In this document: positions 1 to 8,326 of the stretch, piece after piece
Position numbering within the stretch: the first letter of the stretch is position 1
Layout: every line of letters begins with the position of its first letter
NCBI GenBank assembly: GCA_018660465.1
Contig: JABJKH010000104.1
Location: 1 to 47,060, forward strand
Length of the DNA stretch: 47,060 bases
Direction: 5' to 3'
Origin: Rhodospirillaceae bacterium
GTDB taxonomy: Bacteria > Pseudomonadota > Alphaproteobacteria > Rhodospirillales > JABJKH01
Notes under the pieces: model-generated
Databases searched by the model: none
What the model was told of the DNA's origin: nothing
What the model saw: only the letters and a program-made list of their open reading frames with translations
Translations under genes and position numbers: made by a program

Positions 1-1422
1 ATGACGGCAAACAGTTTGCTCATTTCAGCGGCGCTTAAATCATCCGGTAAAACCACGGTAACCATGGGTCTATGCGCGGCGTTGCGGCAAAGGGGCGTTG
101 CGGTCCAGCCTTTTAAAAAAGGGCCCGACTATATTGATCCGATATGGCTCAGTCAGGCGGCGCGAAAGCCGTGCCGAAATCTTGATTTCTATACCATGAG
201 CCATCAGGAAATCGTCACCGCCTTCACCCAGTTTAGTGAGCCCGCTGATGCTGTATTTATAGAGGGAAATAAAGGCCTGTTTGACGGTCTTGATCCTGAA
301 GGCTCGGATAGTAATTCGGCCTTGGCTCGATTGCTTGGTGTGCCGATTGTTTTGGTCGTTGATACCTATGGCATGACACGGGGTGTGGCGCCACTGCTGC
401 AAGGCTATCAGTCATTTGAATCGGATATTAAAATCGCTGGTGTCATTCTCAACAAAGTTGGCGGTGCCCGGCATGAAACAAAAATGCGTGCGGCTATTGA
501 GCATTATACGGACTTAAAAGTCGTTGGCGCGATTGGTCGCCGCCCGGAAATGAAAATTGTCGAACGCCATTTAGGGTTAATTCCGGCAAACGAATTACCG
601 GCTGCTGATTCGCATATTGTTCGGACCGCGCGGATAATTGAGTCTGAAGTTGATATCGATGCAGTTCGGGCCTTGTCGGGAAAAGCGAAGCCAGCATTGA
701 CGGCTGGGAAAATTATACCGAACGTTGTTACGACTCCAAGTGTTCGCATTGCCATTGCTCGAGACCCAGCATTTGGTTTTTACTATCAGGACGACCTAGA
801 AGCGCTAACAAGGGCAGGGGCGGAACTCGTGCCCTTCGATGCCCTTCATGATCGGCGCTTGCCCGATGTTGATGGGCTGTTCATCGGTGGTGGGTTCCCA
901 GAAGTTCACATGCAAACTCTGTCGGAGAACACCACATTAAAGCATGACATTCGCACGGCCATTGAGAGCGGCATGCCCGCTTACGTTGAATGCGGCGGCT
1001 TGCTTTATTTGTCCCAGAGCCTGAGTTGGCAAGGCGATAAATTTGATATGGTGGGCATAATTCCTGGCGATGGCGTTATGCATGATCGACCGATTGGACG
1101 GGGCTATGTCCAACTGCAAGAAACTGGCGATGGGCTTTGGTCTACACCGCGTGAGCAAGATCAAGATTTCCCTGCCCATGAATTCCATTATGCATCTCTC
1201 GACGGATTATCGAGTGATCAACGGTTTGCCTATAAGGTGAAGCGCGGTCATGGCATAGATGGTGCGCATGATGGGTTGATCATTCATAATCTCACTGCGT
1301 GTTTCGCGCACCAACGAGACCTTGGTTCCAACCGATGGGCTGAAAATTTTGTCGATTTCATTGCACAGTGTAAATTGCAGGATGAGCCTCTCGCTGTCGA
1401 GAAGGCAGCCTTAACGGCTTAA
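1..1422 (+). CDS. Cobyrinate a,c-diamide synthase family amidotransferase, DsrN-like
   Basis: Glutamine-dependent, ATP-using amidase of the CobB/CbiA family, which amidates acetate side chains of corrin or sirohaem-type macrocycles. Seen: an N-terminal P-loop-type SSGKTT at residues 14-19, the family signature FKKGPDYIDP at 38-47, and a C-terminal class I-like amidotransferase domain with nucleophile Cys331 in ECGGLLYLS and a later HEFHY histidine motif. At 473 aa the length is full for the family. The ATG is the first base of the window, so an upstream start cannot be excluded. Next to sox genes and away from any visible cobalamin gene, it is likely DsrN, which is thought to make the sirohaem amide cofactor of reverse dissimilatory sulfite reductase. 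That assignment is an inference; CobB of B12 synthesis is the alternative. Confidence 0.85.
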   Translation: MTANSLLISAALKSSGKTTVTMGLCAALRQRGVAVQPFKKGPDYIDPIWLSQAARKPCRNLDFYTMSHQEIVTAFTQFSEPADAVFIEGNKGLFDGLDPEGSDSNSALARLLGVPIVLVVDTYGMTRGVAPLLQGYQSFESDIKIAGVILNKVGGARHETKMRAAIEHYTDLKVVGAIGRRPEMKIVERHLGLIPANELPAADSHIVRTARIIESEVDIDAVRALSGKAKPALTAGKIIPNVVTTPSVRIAIARDPAFGFYYQDDLEALTRAGAELVPFDALHDRRLPDVDGLFIGGGFPEVHMQTLSENTTLKHDIRTAIESGMPAYVECGGLLYLSQSLSWQGDKFDMVGIIPGDGVMHDRPIGRGYVQLQETGDGLWSTPREQDQDFPAHEFHYASLDGLSSDQRFAYKVKRGHGIDGAHDGLIIHNLTACFAHQRDLGSNRWAENFVDFIAQCKLQDEPLAVEKAALTA

Positions 1423-1443
1423 GAGAATTTACAGGACGCAATC

Positions 1444-2769
1444 ATGAAGAAAATTTCCCGGCGGGGTTTTGGGAAACTAACAGCGGGAAGTGTTGCAGGC
1501 TCTTTGGTCGCGAGCAATGCAGGTGCCGCCAGTGCGAAGCCTTCTGGTCCAATTTCGCGTCCCGCAGATTTACCTAAAACGAAAAAGCCTAGAGTCGTTG
1601 TTGTCGGCGGCGGCTGGGCTGGGCTCAGCATAGCGCAAAGTCTAAGACGTCAAAGTGTTGATTTTGATGTAATTCTGATAGAGCGGCGGTCGACTTTTAT
1701 TTCACATCCTTTGAGCAACCTTTGGCTTGGTGGTGTAGTCAATTTGGACACCCTAACCCATAGCTTTCTAGATGCGGCAAAAGCAGGCGACTATGCGTAT
1801 TTAAATGCGTCTCTCGTTGATCTGGACAGAGAGAAACATCGCGCTTTTACCGACCAAGGTTATATCGATTACGATTACATCGCGTTGGCACCGGGGATCG
1901 ATTACAACTACGCCTCAATGGGTGTTAAGGACCCTGCGGCAGTTCAAATGTTAAAAACTCAGTATCCGGCCGGGTTCGTGTCGGGCTCAGAACATATCAC
2001 CTTGAAGCGCAAGGTTGAGGAATTTGAAAAGGGAATTTTTATTCTCACGGCACCGCCGGGAATTTTCCGTTGTACAGCGTCAGTTTACGAACGCGCCTGT
2101 ATCTTGGCGGCGACGTTCAAGCGACGGAAACTGTCGGCGAAAGTGCTGCTGATTGATTCGAGAAATGTACCTGGCGTTAATTCCGCCGGCTTCCTCGCGG
2201 CATTTAACGAGTTATATAAAGATCATCTGGAATATATGCCGTCCTCGCCCATTCAGCGTATTGATCCTGAGGCGAAGACAATTCATACGGAATTTGATGA
2301 CATCAAGTTCGCGGATGGGGCGATCTACCCGCGGGTTCGGGCAGCGCGAATGATCGAGGATTTTGGTCTGTCTGATCCGAAAAGTGCTCAGATGGAAGCT
2401 CACATAGACCCGTTCAACTACAATATTATTGGCGACGAACATACTTATGTAGCGGGCGATAGCCGCCCGATGCCGTTTTCCAAAAGTGCCAGCGTGGCAC
2501 GCGGGGAAGGGGTTCACGTTGCCAAAGTCATTGCTGCCCGAGCCAAGGGGAAGTCGGCGACGTGGGTTACGCCTGAGTCTGTGTGTTATTCAATGGTCGA
2601 TCCTGATGCTAAATTGGCCATCGTCTCAAAGTCGTATTACCAATTTAGTCAAGTTACCAAGCAGTGGGAATTTGCACCGGAAACTAACTCAATCGATGAG
2701 CGGTCAAATGACCTGGGCAAGAAGACACTCGCGTGGGGCGAGAGTCAATTTAGGGATCTATTCTCTTGA
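1444..2769 (+). CDS. Tat-exported FAD-dependent sulfide dehydrogenase-like flavoprotein (FccB/SoxF family)
   Basis: Periplasmic flavoprotein related to the FccB subunit of flavocytochrome c sulfide dehydrogenase and to SoxF. Seen: a twin-arginine signal (SRRGFGKL, Arg6-Arg7), a Rossmann FAD motif VVGGGWAGLS near residues 52-61, a conserved FRC...YERA segment with Cys210, and a C-terminal region with the family-like VCYSMVDPDAKLAI (Cys381). In characterised FccB the redox disulfide is formed by two cysteines. The segment that should carry the second one (after GLSDPKSAQ) has none here, and only three cysteines (210, 219, 381) occur in the protein. No cytochrome subunit gene is adjacent. Start ATG 1444 has an AGGA about 7 bases upstream. 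It follows the DsrN-like gene by 21 bases, probably in one transcript. Confidence 0.85.
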   Translation: MKKISRRGFGKLTAGSVAGSLVASNAGAASAKPSGPISRPADLPKTKKPRVVVVGGGWAGLSIAQSLRRQSVDFDVILIERRSTFISHPLSNLWLGGVVNLDTLTHSFLDAAKAGDYAYLNASLVDLDREKHRAFTDQGYIDYDYIALAPGIDYNYASMGVKDPAAVQMLKTQYPAGFVSGSEHITLKRKVEEFEKGIFILTAPPGIFRCTASVYERACILAATFKRRKLSAKVLLIDSRNVPGVNSAGFLAAFNELYKDHLEYMPSSPIQRIDPEAKTIHTEFDDIKFADGAIYPRVRAARMIEDFGLSDPKSAQMEAHIDPFNYNIIGDEHTYVAGDSRPMPFSKSASVARGEGVHVAKVIAARAKGKSATWVTPESVCYSMVDPDAKLAIVSKSYYQFSQVTKQWEFAPETNSIDERSNDLGKKTLAWGESQFRDLFS

Positions 2770-2814
2770 CGCAAATGTGACCGCTTGGGCGCTGACATTT
2801 CCATCAAACTTATG

Positions 2815-2827
2815 TAGAATTATTCTA
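2815..2827. promoter_or_regulatory. Dyad TAGAAT-T-ATTCTA upstream of the first soxW, candidate operator
   Basis: A perfect 6-base inverted repeat, TAGAAT/ATTCTA around a central T, lies 35 bases before the soxW start. The bases ATTATTCTAGT here recur at about 8488-8500 in the soxX upstream region. ArsR-type SoxR regulators are known to bind AT-rich dyads in sox promoters, so this is a candidate operator. Function is inferred only, and no regulator gene is in the window. Confidence 0.35.
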
Positions 2828-2862
2828 GTATTTAAAGACAAATAAGGTCAGAGGCTTCAGAT

Positions 2863-3519
2863 ATGAAAATGATTAAATTCTTTATGTTGGTTATGGTGCC
2901 GGTATTCTTTTTATCGGTTTCTGTCAGCACGCAGGCTTCGGAAAAGGACAAGGCTCCAGTTGTTGTGGGCGAGGACGGGTTGCATAAGCAGCCTTGGTTT
3001 CTGGAAAGTTTTCTGAATCTTAAAGAAGACGTTGAAGAGGCCGCGGCAGCTAAAAAGAATTACGTCATTATCTGGGAGCAACGGGGCTGTCCCTATTGCA
3101 AACGAACCCATGAGGTGAATTTCCGTATTCCCAAGATCGTTAATCTGATCAAAAGTAAATTTACTGTCGTGCAGTTAAATTTATGGGGGGATCGGGAAGT
3201 TACTGACTTTGATGGCAAAGTCTTAAAGGAAAAAGATTTGGCGCAAAAATGGGGCGTGCGCTTTACACCAACGATCCAATTTTTCCCAGATGACGTGAAA
3301 AAAATTGGTGCGAAGGCGGGAAACGATGCTGAGCTTGTGCGCGTGCCTGGGTATTTCAAGCCGTTCCATTTTTACATGTTGTTCAGATACGTTTCGACCA
3401 AGGGCTATGACAAAGAACCCAACTTCCAACGGTGGCTGATTGGCGAAGGCGACAAGCTGCGCGAGCAAGGGGTCGATATCAATAAGGCCTTGTGGTCCGA
3501 TAAATTAGAGTTCGATTAA
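2863..3519 (+). CDS. soxW: Periplasmic thioredoxin SoxW (first copy)
   Basis: Sec-exported thioredoxin-fold protein of the SoxW group, thought to keep Sox cysteines (such as the SoxY carrier cysteine) reduced with electrons from a CcdA/SoxV membrane protein. Seen: signal peptide at residues 1 to about 25, active site GCPYC with Cys76 and Cys79, and a cis-proline region FTPTIQFF. At 218 aa it is of usual length. A GAGG lies 8 bases before ATG 2863. Its TAA stop overlaps the stop of the convergent ccdA/soxV gene, which supports a functional pair. A second SoxW-like gene lies at 8927 with a different active-site dipeptide. Confidence 0.85.
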   Translation: MKMIKFFMLVMVPVFFLSVSVSTQASEKDKAPVVVGEDGLHKQPWFLESFLNLKEDVEEAAAAKKNYVIIWEQRGCPYCKRTHEVNFRIPKIVNLIKSKFTVVQLNLWGDREVTDFDGKVLKEKDLAQKWGVRFTPTIQFFPDDVKKIGAKAGNDAELVRVPGYFKPFHFYMLFRYVSTKGYDKEPNFQRWLIGEGDKLREQGVDINKALWSDKLEFD

Positions 3520-4256
3520 CCGAAGTCTGAAAAGACCGGGAAGGTTTCCAGCAACCAGTTGGCAACTTGGTTAATGTCGCCGGTAAAGATGACGACGCCG
3601 GTGACGACCAATAAGCTGCCGACGGCAATTTCAACTTTATGCATGTGTTGGCGGAAGCGTTTCATGAAGTTCATGAAGGGTTTTACCGCGAGTGCTGCAA
3701 TCAAGAACGGAATCCCCAACCCGGCGGCATAAACCGCTAGTAAAGATGTGCCGTATAAAACTGAGTCCCCGGACGCTGCGACCATCAGAACAGAAGCCAG
3801 GATCGGCCCCACACATGGCGTCCAGCCAAACGCGAAGGCAAGTCCCAGGATGTAGGACCCCACCACCCCAGCAGGCTTGTTTTGGATGTTAAAACGCTTC
3901 TCAAAATTTAAGAAACTGATGCGGAAGACGCCCATGAAATGAAGGCCAAAGATCACAATAACGACGCCTGCAATCTGCCCCAGAAGGATAGAGTTTCGAG
4001 CCAGCACACCACTGACCGCCGTCGCTGTTGCGCCTAAACTTATAAATACTGTGGAGAAGCCAAGGACGAAGGCGAGAGCCGCATAAAAGATGCGTCGGGC
4101 TGTGGCCTTATCGACGCCATCTTCGGCCGTCAGTTGGTCCATTGAGGCGCCGCCAAGGAAACTAATATAGGCAGGTATCAACGGCAACACGCAGGGAGAC
4201 GCAAAGCTTAAAATCCCAGCAACGAGCGCCCCAAAATAAGTGATTTCCGTAAGCAA
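3516..4256 (-). CDS. soxV: Cytochrome c biogenesis-type thiol transporter CcdA/SoxV
   Basis: Inner-membrane protein that carries reducing equivalents from cytoplasmic thioredoxin to periplasmic thioredoxins. Seen: about six hydrophobic segments over 246 aa and the two family cysteine motifs, FASPCVLPLIP (Cys22) and GWTPCVGPIL (Cys148), which form the transported dithiol. It is the last gene of the minus-strand sox series, 14 bases after soxB, and converges on soxW with overlapping stop codons. The context argues for the SoxV role (electrons to SoxW/SoxS) over general cytochrome c maturation, but sequence alone cannot separate the two. Confidence 0.9.
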   Translation of the reverse strand: MLTEITYFGALVAGILSFASPCVLPLIPAYISFLGGASMDQLTAEDGVDKATARRIFYAALAFVLGFSTVFISLGATATAVSGVLARNSILLGQIAGVVIVIFGLHFMGVFRISFLNFEKRFNIQNKPAGVVGSYILGLAFAFGWTPCVGPILASVLMVAASGDSVLYGTSLLAVYAAGLGIPFLIAALAVKPFMNFMKRFRQHMHKVEIAVGSLLVVTGVVIFTGDINQVANWLLETFPVFSDFG

Positions 4257-4270
4257 AAATTTAGCCCTTT

Positions 4271-5956
4271 TTAGCCGCCGACGATCTTAATTGCCCTGTT
4301 TGGTGGTAGCTTCACCACCTTTTTACGGGAGACATATTGACTAACGACATCATAAATTGGCGGGCCTTGTACGGCGGGATTAACCGACGCCCAACCGCCA
4401 ACGACGTATTTTTTCGTCGCTTCTATATTCTCACCGGAGGACAGAAGAGTCATATCAGAAATTCGTGATCCAATTTTTTGATTGATTTCAAACTTGTAGC
4501 CCATGCCACCGACACGGACCATGTCACCGCCTTGTTGATAATAAGGATCAGGGTTGAACAGGTTGTCGCCGACGTCTTCAAGAATTTCTTTGAGCTGTTG
4601 GCCGGTCATTTCTTGACGATAGCAGGAAGGGTAGGTGATGGCCGTTTGTGAATAGACTTCCTCAGCCCGAATATCCTGGCCCGGTAGTAAGGTCGCACCC
4701 CATCTAAACCCAGGCGACAGGGCGATTTGAGTGTCACGTTCTTCTATGATGGCCTGGCAAATCAGATCATCAAAAGTGCCGGCGAAATTACCCCGGCGGT
4801 ACAGAAGGCTTTCGGTTTTTCCCAATACTTTGGAAATGGTTTTCTCGTAGGGTGCCCGAACTTTTTTAATCACTGCTGCAATTTTAGGGTCAGGTCTAAT
4901 AGCATCAGAAAATACGGGCATCAGTTTGAAGCGATAGTTGGTGACCTTTTTATTCTTAACTTCTAAGTCCAGACGACCCAGGAACTTACCGTGAGACCCT
5001 GTGGCAATTAGCAACGTATCTTTTACCTGAATGGCTGACGGCACCGCATCGTGGGTGTGGCCCGTCAAGATAACGTCGATTCCGGGTATGCGCGAAGCGA
5101 GCTTTCGGTCGACATCGAAACCGTTGTGACTCATCAGCACCACAAGATCAGCGCCTGCGGCTTTAACCTTTTTTACGCTTTTACGAACAAAATCTTCGCG
5201 GATTCCAAATGACCAATTGGGCATAAGGTGGCGGGGGTTGGCAATTGGCGTATAGGGAAAAGCCTGTCCAATCACGCCGATCTTCACGCCGCCGCGCTCA
5301 AAATATTTGATTGGTTCGAAGACAGGTTCTTCCCATTCTGTATCGATAACGTTTCCGGCGAGGAAGGGAAACTTAAGCTTTTCGATAAGTTCTTTAACCC
5401 TTTTGGTGCCGTAGGTAAATTCCCAGTGACCGGTCATAACGTCAACGCCCATCTCGTTCATGACTTCGACCATGTCTTCGCCGCGGGTTTGAAGAGATGT
5501 ATAGGACCCCTGCCAGGTGTCGCCACAGTCAACTAGCAGGGTTTTTCCGTCGCGTTCGGCGCGGACAGCGTTAACCAGGGTCGCCATTTGGGCCATGCCG
5601 CCGATCCGGCCATATTCACGGCCGAGGGTGGCGAAGTCATGGCTGGAGAAAGCGTAAGCTTCAGGTGATCCTGCTTTAAGCCCGAAATGATCCAGCATCT
5701 GTTTGCCGGTAATATGTGGCGGCAAGCCAGCCACACCACCAACACCTATGTTAATAGAGGGCTCACGAAAATACAGCGGCATCAACTGCGCGTGGCAGTC
5801 AGTGAAGTTAAGCAACGTGACTTGACCGACCGAGTCAAACTCAAGAATTTTTTCTTGGGTAAGGGTATTTTTTGAGGCCGCCGTGGCCAACGACCCGCCG
5901 CCCAGCAAAGCTGCAGTTGCGGAAGATACTTGTAAGAAATCTCTACGTGTCAGCAT
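4271..5956 (-). CDS. soxB: Thiosulfohydrolase SoxB
   Basis: Periplasmic dimanganese hydrolase that releases sulfate from the SoxY-bound thiosulfate adduct. Seen: Tat signal with Arg4-Arg5 (TRRDFLQ), metallophosphoesterase-type motifs TDCHAQL (residues 52-58), GDTWQGS (145-151), the SoxB-typical GHWEFTYG (176-183), SHNG (276-279) and GHTHD (299-303), then a 5'-nucleotidase-type C-terminal domain. At 561 aa it is full length and complete. ATG 5956 is the start at the Tat signal. The ribosome site is weak. An intrinsic terminator lies between soxA and this gene, so soxB may need read-through or its own promoter. Confidence 0.96.
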   Translation of the reverse strand: MLTRRDFLQVSSATAALLGGGSLATAASKNTLTQEKILEFDSVGQVTLLNFTDCHAQLMPLYFREPSINIGVGGVAGLPPHITGKQMLDHFGLKAGSPEAYAFSSHDFATLGREYGRIGGMAQMATLVNAVRAERDGKTLLVDCGDTWQGSYTSLQTRGEDMVEVMNEMGVDVMTGHWEFTYGTKRVKELIEKLKFPFLAGNVIDTEWEEPVFEPIKYFERGGVKIGVIGQAFPYTPIANPRHLMPNWSFGIREDFVRKSVKKVKAAGADLVVLMSHNGFDVDRKLASRIPGIDVILTGHTHDAVPSAIQVKDTLLIATGSHGKFLGRLDLEVKNKKVTNYRFKLMPVFSDAIRPDPKIAAVIKKVRAPYEKTISKVLGKTESLLYRRGNFAGTFDDLICQAIIEERDTQIALSPGFRWGATLLPGQDIRAEEVYSQTAITYPSCYRQEMTGQQLKEILEDVGDNLFNPDPYYQQGGDMVRVGGMGYKFEINQKIGSRISDMTLLSSGENIEATKKYVVGGWASVNPAVQGPPIYDVVSQYVSRKKVVKLPPNRAIKIVGG

Positions 5957-5984
5957 GGATTAAAATTGACCTGTGATTGAGGCT

Positions 5985-6031
5985 AAAAAAAGATAAAAAA
6001 ATGGCGGCAGCTTTAAAATCGCTGCCGCCAT
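5985..6031 (-). terminator. Intrinsic terminator between soxA and soxB
   Basis: On the minus strand, 11 bases after the soxA stop, ATGGCGGCAGC pairs perfectly with GCTGCCGCCAT (11-base stem at 6001-6011/6021-6031, 9-base loop). A run of mostly T follows (TTTTTTATCTTTTTTT). This is a textbook rho-independent terminator in the middle of the sox series. It may act as an attenuator that sets soxB-soxV expression lower than soxXYZA. Confidence 0.85.
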
Positions 6032-6041
6032 AAATTAGCTC

Positions 6042-6893
6042 TTAGTTACGAACTGCGGGAGTTTCCCACTTGAGGCCGTTAGACCGCCAAGCCATGTACA
6101 GTTCAAGGTTGGTGTATTCGTCCGAACCACGCTTGTAAGGCTTCGCCCGGATATTCTTGTTACACCCGATGAAGCGGCGATGAAGAGATCCAGGTTTTTG
6201 CCATTTAAAGCGATAGGTCGGGAAGCCATTTACCTGCGCTTCACTGAGCACGTTCGAGCGCGCCATATTACCGGCGTTATCGACGTGGCAGTGTTTGCAA
6301 GCCATATCCAGCAATCCACGGCGCTGGTTAAAGAACTTCTTGCCTTTTTCGAAGAAGGGCTTGTTCACCCCGTCAATCTTTACGGCAACAGGCATACCAC
6401 GGGACTGCGACTTAATAAAAGCAGCCATTCCCAGCATGTTGGTGGATTCCCATTTCCACTTTTTAGCACCCATCCGTTTCGTCAGTTCATCATTAACTTT
6501 GACCTGAAGCGAAATCATCTTTTTGCGATTGGGATCATATTTTGGGTAATTGTTGGCAACGCCCTTCATAGATGATTCGTCGCCGTGGCACGAAGCGCAC
6601 GAGTTGCCTGTCGTCCCTTGTTTTTTGTTCCACATATCCTCACCAAGGTCGACCCAGGTGAATGCTGGATTTGAAAAATCATCGTCTTGCATGTCACGAG
6701 TTTGCTTCGTCATGTAGACGTAACCACTCGCCTTATCTCCGACCCGAAAGTTTACGTTCCGAGGGTCTGCCGCTCTTTTGTCGGCTTCCGTCATCTTTTC
6801 CATGCCCGCTTTGTCTCCGGTGGCGATACAGCCCGTGAGGACTAAACCGAAACCGAATAACGCCATGAACGTGACTGTTAAACTATGTCTCAT
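6042..6893 (-). CDS. soxA: Diheme c-type cytochrome SoxA
   Basis: Catalytic subunit of SoxAX, which oxidatively couples thiosulfate to the SoxY C-terminal cysteine. Seen: two haem sites, CASCH at 99-103 and CKHCH at 199-203, and the haem-ligand/active-site cysteine Cys244 (FIGCNKN), so this is the diheme type. The start was placed at 6893 because AGGAG lies 7 bases upstream; an in-frame ATG eight codons earlier lacks this support. This gives 283 aa. The signal region ends LVLTGC (Cys22), which fits a lipobox, so the protein may be membrane-anchored, unlike the usual soluble SoxA. It is the last gene before the terminator. Confidence 0.95.
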   Translation of the reverse strand: MRHSLTVTFMALFGFGLVLTGCIATGDKAGMEKMTEADKRAADPRNVNFRVGDKASGYVYMTKQTRDMQDDDFSNPAFTWVDLGEDMWNKKQGTTGNSCASCHGDESSMKGVANNYPKYDPNRKKMISLQVKVNDELTKRMGAKKWKWESTNMLGMAAFIKSQSRGMPVAVKIDGVNKPFFEKGKKFFNQRRGLLDMACKHCHVDNAGNMARSNVLSEAQVNGFPTYRFKWQKPGSLHRRFIGCNKNIRAKPYKRGSDEYTNLELYMAWRSNGLKWETPAVRN

Positions 6894-6923
6894 CTGTTTT
6901 CTCCTAATGCCTCCCAATTTGGG

Positions 6924-7250
6924 TCAACCGGCTTTTAAAGATTTTTCTACGGTTACGGTTTTGCCCTTATCGTCCGTCCACATGAACTTGAACGTACCGC
7001 TTTCGACAACCTTATAATTGAATGCGAAATAGGGGTTCGCAGCAATTGCCGGATGCAGGTCGGCACTAACAACTTCCTTACCATTAAAGGTAACGGTGAT
7101 CTTGTTAATGATCAGACGTGGGATTTTTTTACCTGTTTTTTTATTTTTCCGCTGGCCGGTCTCCATCTTATGAGGTGCCAACGTTTTGATCTGGATCACG
7201 TCCCCTTTCTTTGCAGACTTAGGGACTTTAACGCGAGGTTTTCTAGCCAT
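6924..7250 (-). CDS. soxZ: Sulfur carrier complex subunit SoxZ
   Basis: Partner of SoxY in the periplasmic SoxYZ carrier that holds the substrate during oxidation. Seen: a 108 aa beta-rich protein starting MARKPRVKVP, with ATLAPHKMETGQ-like family sequence (residues KTLAPHKMETG) and HPAIAANPYFAFNY. The chosen ATG 7250 has GGAG 9 bases upstream. The frame extends further back, but that part is the end of soxY in another frame and should not be annotated. No signal peptide is present, as expected, since SoxZ is exported with Tat-directed SoxY. Confidence 0.95.
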   Translation of the reverse strand: MARKPRVKVPKSAKKGDVIQIKTLAPHKMETGQRKNKKTGKKIPRLIINKITVTFNGKEVVSADLHPAIAANPYFAFNYKVVESGTFKFMWTDDKGKTVTVEKSLKAG

Positions 7251-7275
7251 CTTAAGTAACTCCTTATACGTAGTG

Positions 7276-7764
7276 TCAGCCGCCGCAGCCGCCAATGGTG
7301 ACTTTGACTTGCTTAGCTGACTTGTAGACAGAGCCATCGTTCATTACAGCGACGGCAATAACGTTCTGCGTTTTTGCAAGACGTAACCGAGTGGAAACTT
7401 CTGCCTTGCCCATTGCGGGGCTCAGATTAAAAGTTATCACTTCCGGGTTTGGATTGGCGTCTGCCGCTATGTGAATTGTCTTAACATAGCTGCTGGACGA
7501 CATTGGGCTGTCTACGGTGACCGTTAAAGGAACAGTCGCGCCATTTTCCGCAATTTCTGGCAGTTTTATCGATATCTTGCCAGATTTAAAGTTCGACGTA
7601 CCGCTGAGTTTTTGCATATGAGCAGCAGCCGAATCCGGTGTTGCAGCCGCAGGTGTTGGAGCAAAAGCCCCCCCTGCCGCAGCCACAGTACCGAAACCCA
7701 GGAGCCTTAAAGCATCCCGGCGGTTTAGTGAATGCTCACGTTGAGCACTGATCGTTTTTGTCAT
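7276..7764 (-). CDS. soxY: Sulfur carrier protein SoxY
   Basis: Carries thiosulfate-derived sulfur on a C-terminal swinging-arm cysteine. Seen: Tat signal (NRRDALRLLG, Arg15-Arg16) and the diagnostic C-terminal GGCGG with Cys160. ATG 7764 has GGAG 10 bases upstream and gives 162 aa; a frame extension 13 codons upstream lacks a site. It lies between soxX and soxZ in the usual order. Confidence 0.96.
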   Translation of the reverse strand: MTKTISAQREHSLNRRDALRLLGFGTVAAAGGAFAPTPAAATPDSAAAHMQKLSGTSNFKSGKISIKLPEIAENGATVPLTVTVDSPMSSSSYVKTIHIAADANPNPEVITFNLSPAMGKAEVSTRLRLAKTQNVIAVAVMNDGSVYKSAKQVKVTIGGCGG

Positions 7765-7819
7765 GGTTTTATTTCTCCATAAGGTTAGTTGGGCAATATC
7801 CAAAGTTTGATGAGCCCAA

Positions 7820-8326
7820 CTATTCCTTAAGCGTTAATAGATAAGCGATGATGTCCTCGACATCCTGCGCGCCAATGACGGTTTTACCCTTCCACTTCTT
7901 TTGTACTCGGTGGAAGCCGACCGACTTGTAGAATGACGGCATGATGGTGTCAGGATTAACTGCCTTGGGATCAACGATCCGCAACCGCATTTCGGCGGCC
8001 GACATGCGACTACCGATTCCGGCTAGGTCTGGGCCGATATCTCCAGGGTCTGCCTGACCTTTAATTGGTAACGCGTGGCAGGCCAAACAATTCCCCTTTT
8101 TACGGTGAGCTGCTGTTTTTTCGCCCTTTTTTGCGTTGCCAGGTTTACCAGTCAAGGACTTGGGTAACCCATCATCGACTTTCATTTTTGCCGGATTAAT
8201 GCCGGACTTCATTTTATGGCCTGCGGCATCAACTCCCGAAGCGGCCCCAAAGGCCATTCCGACAACTAAAAGCGCACCGGCTAGTTTAGCGCCTGTTTTA
8301 AAGGCGACTGGTTTAAGGATTCTCAT
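7820..8326 (-). CDS. soxX: Monoheme c-type cytochrome SoxX
   Basis: Electron-accepting subunit of SoxAX. Seen: signal peptide ending near residue 35 (VDAAG), one haem motif CLACH at 80-84, and a distal Met ligand in TIMPSFY (Met129). It has 168 aa and an AAGGA about 10 bases before ATG 8326. It is the first gene of soxXYZA, so the promoter should lie in the AT-rich gap 8327-8926. Confidence 0.95.
   Translation of the reverse strand: MRILKPVAFKTGAKLAGALLVVGMAFGAASGVDAAGHKMKSGINPAKMKVDDGLPKSLTGKPGNAKKGEKTAAHRKKGNCLACHALPIKGQADPGDIGPDLAGIGSRMSAAEMRLRIVDPKAVNPDTIMPSFYKSVGFHRVQKKWKGKTVIGAQDVEDIIAYLLTLKE

Noticed and set aside
2486-2845. A 119-residue plus-strand frame overlapping the flavoprotein end
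   Set aside because: It lies almost wholly within a well-supported gene in another frame and resembles no family.
6894-6917. SoxA start eight codons upstream
   Set aside because: AGGAG lies inside this stretch at the right distance for ATG 6893, so the shorter protein is preferred.
7251-7337. N-terminal extension of SoxZ
   Set aside because: It reads the end of soxY in another frame; the GGAG-linked ATG 7250 fits known SoxZ proteins.
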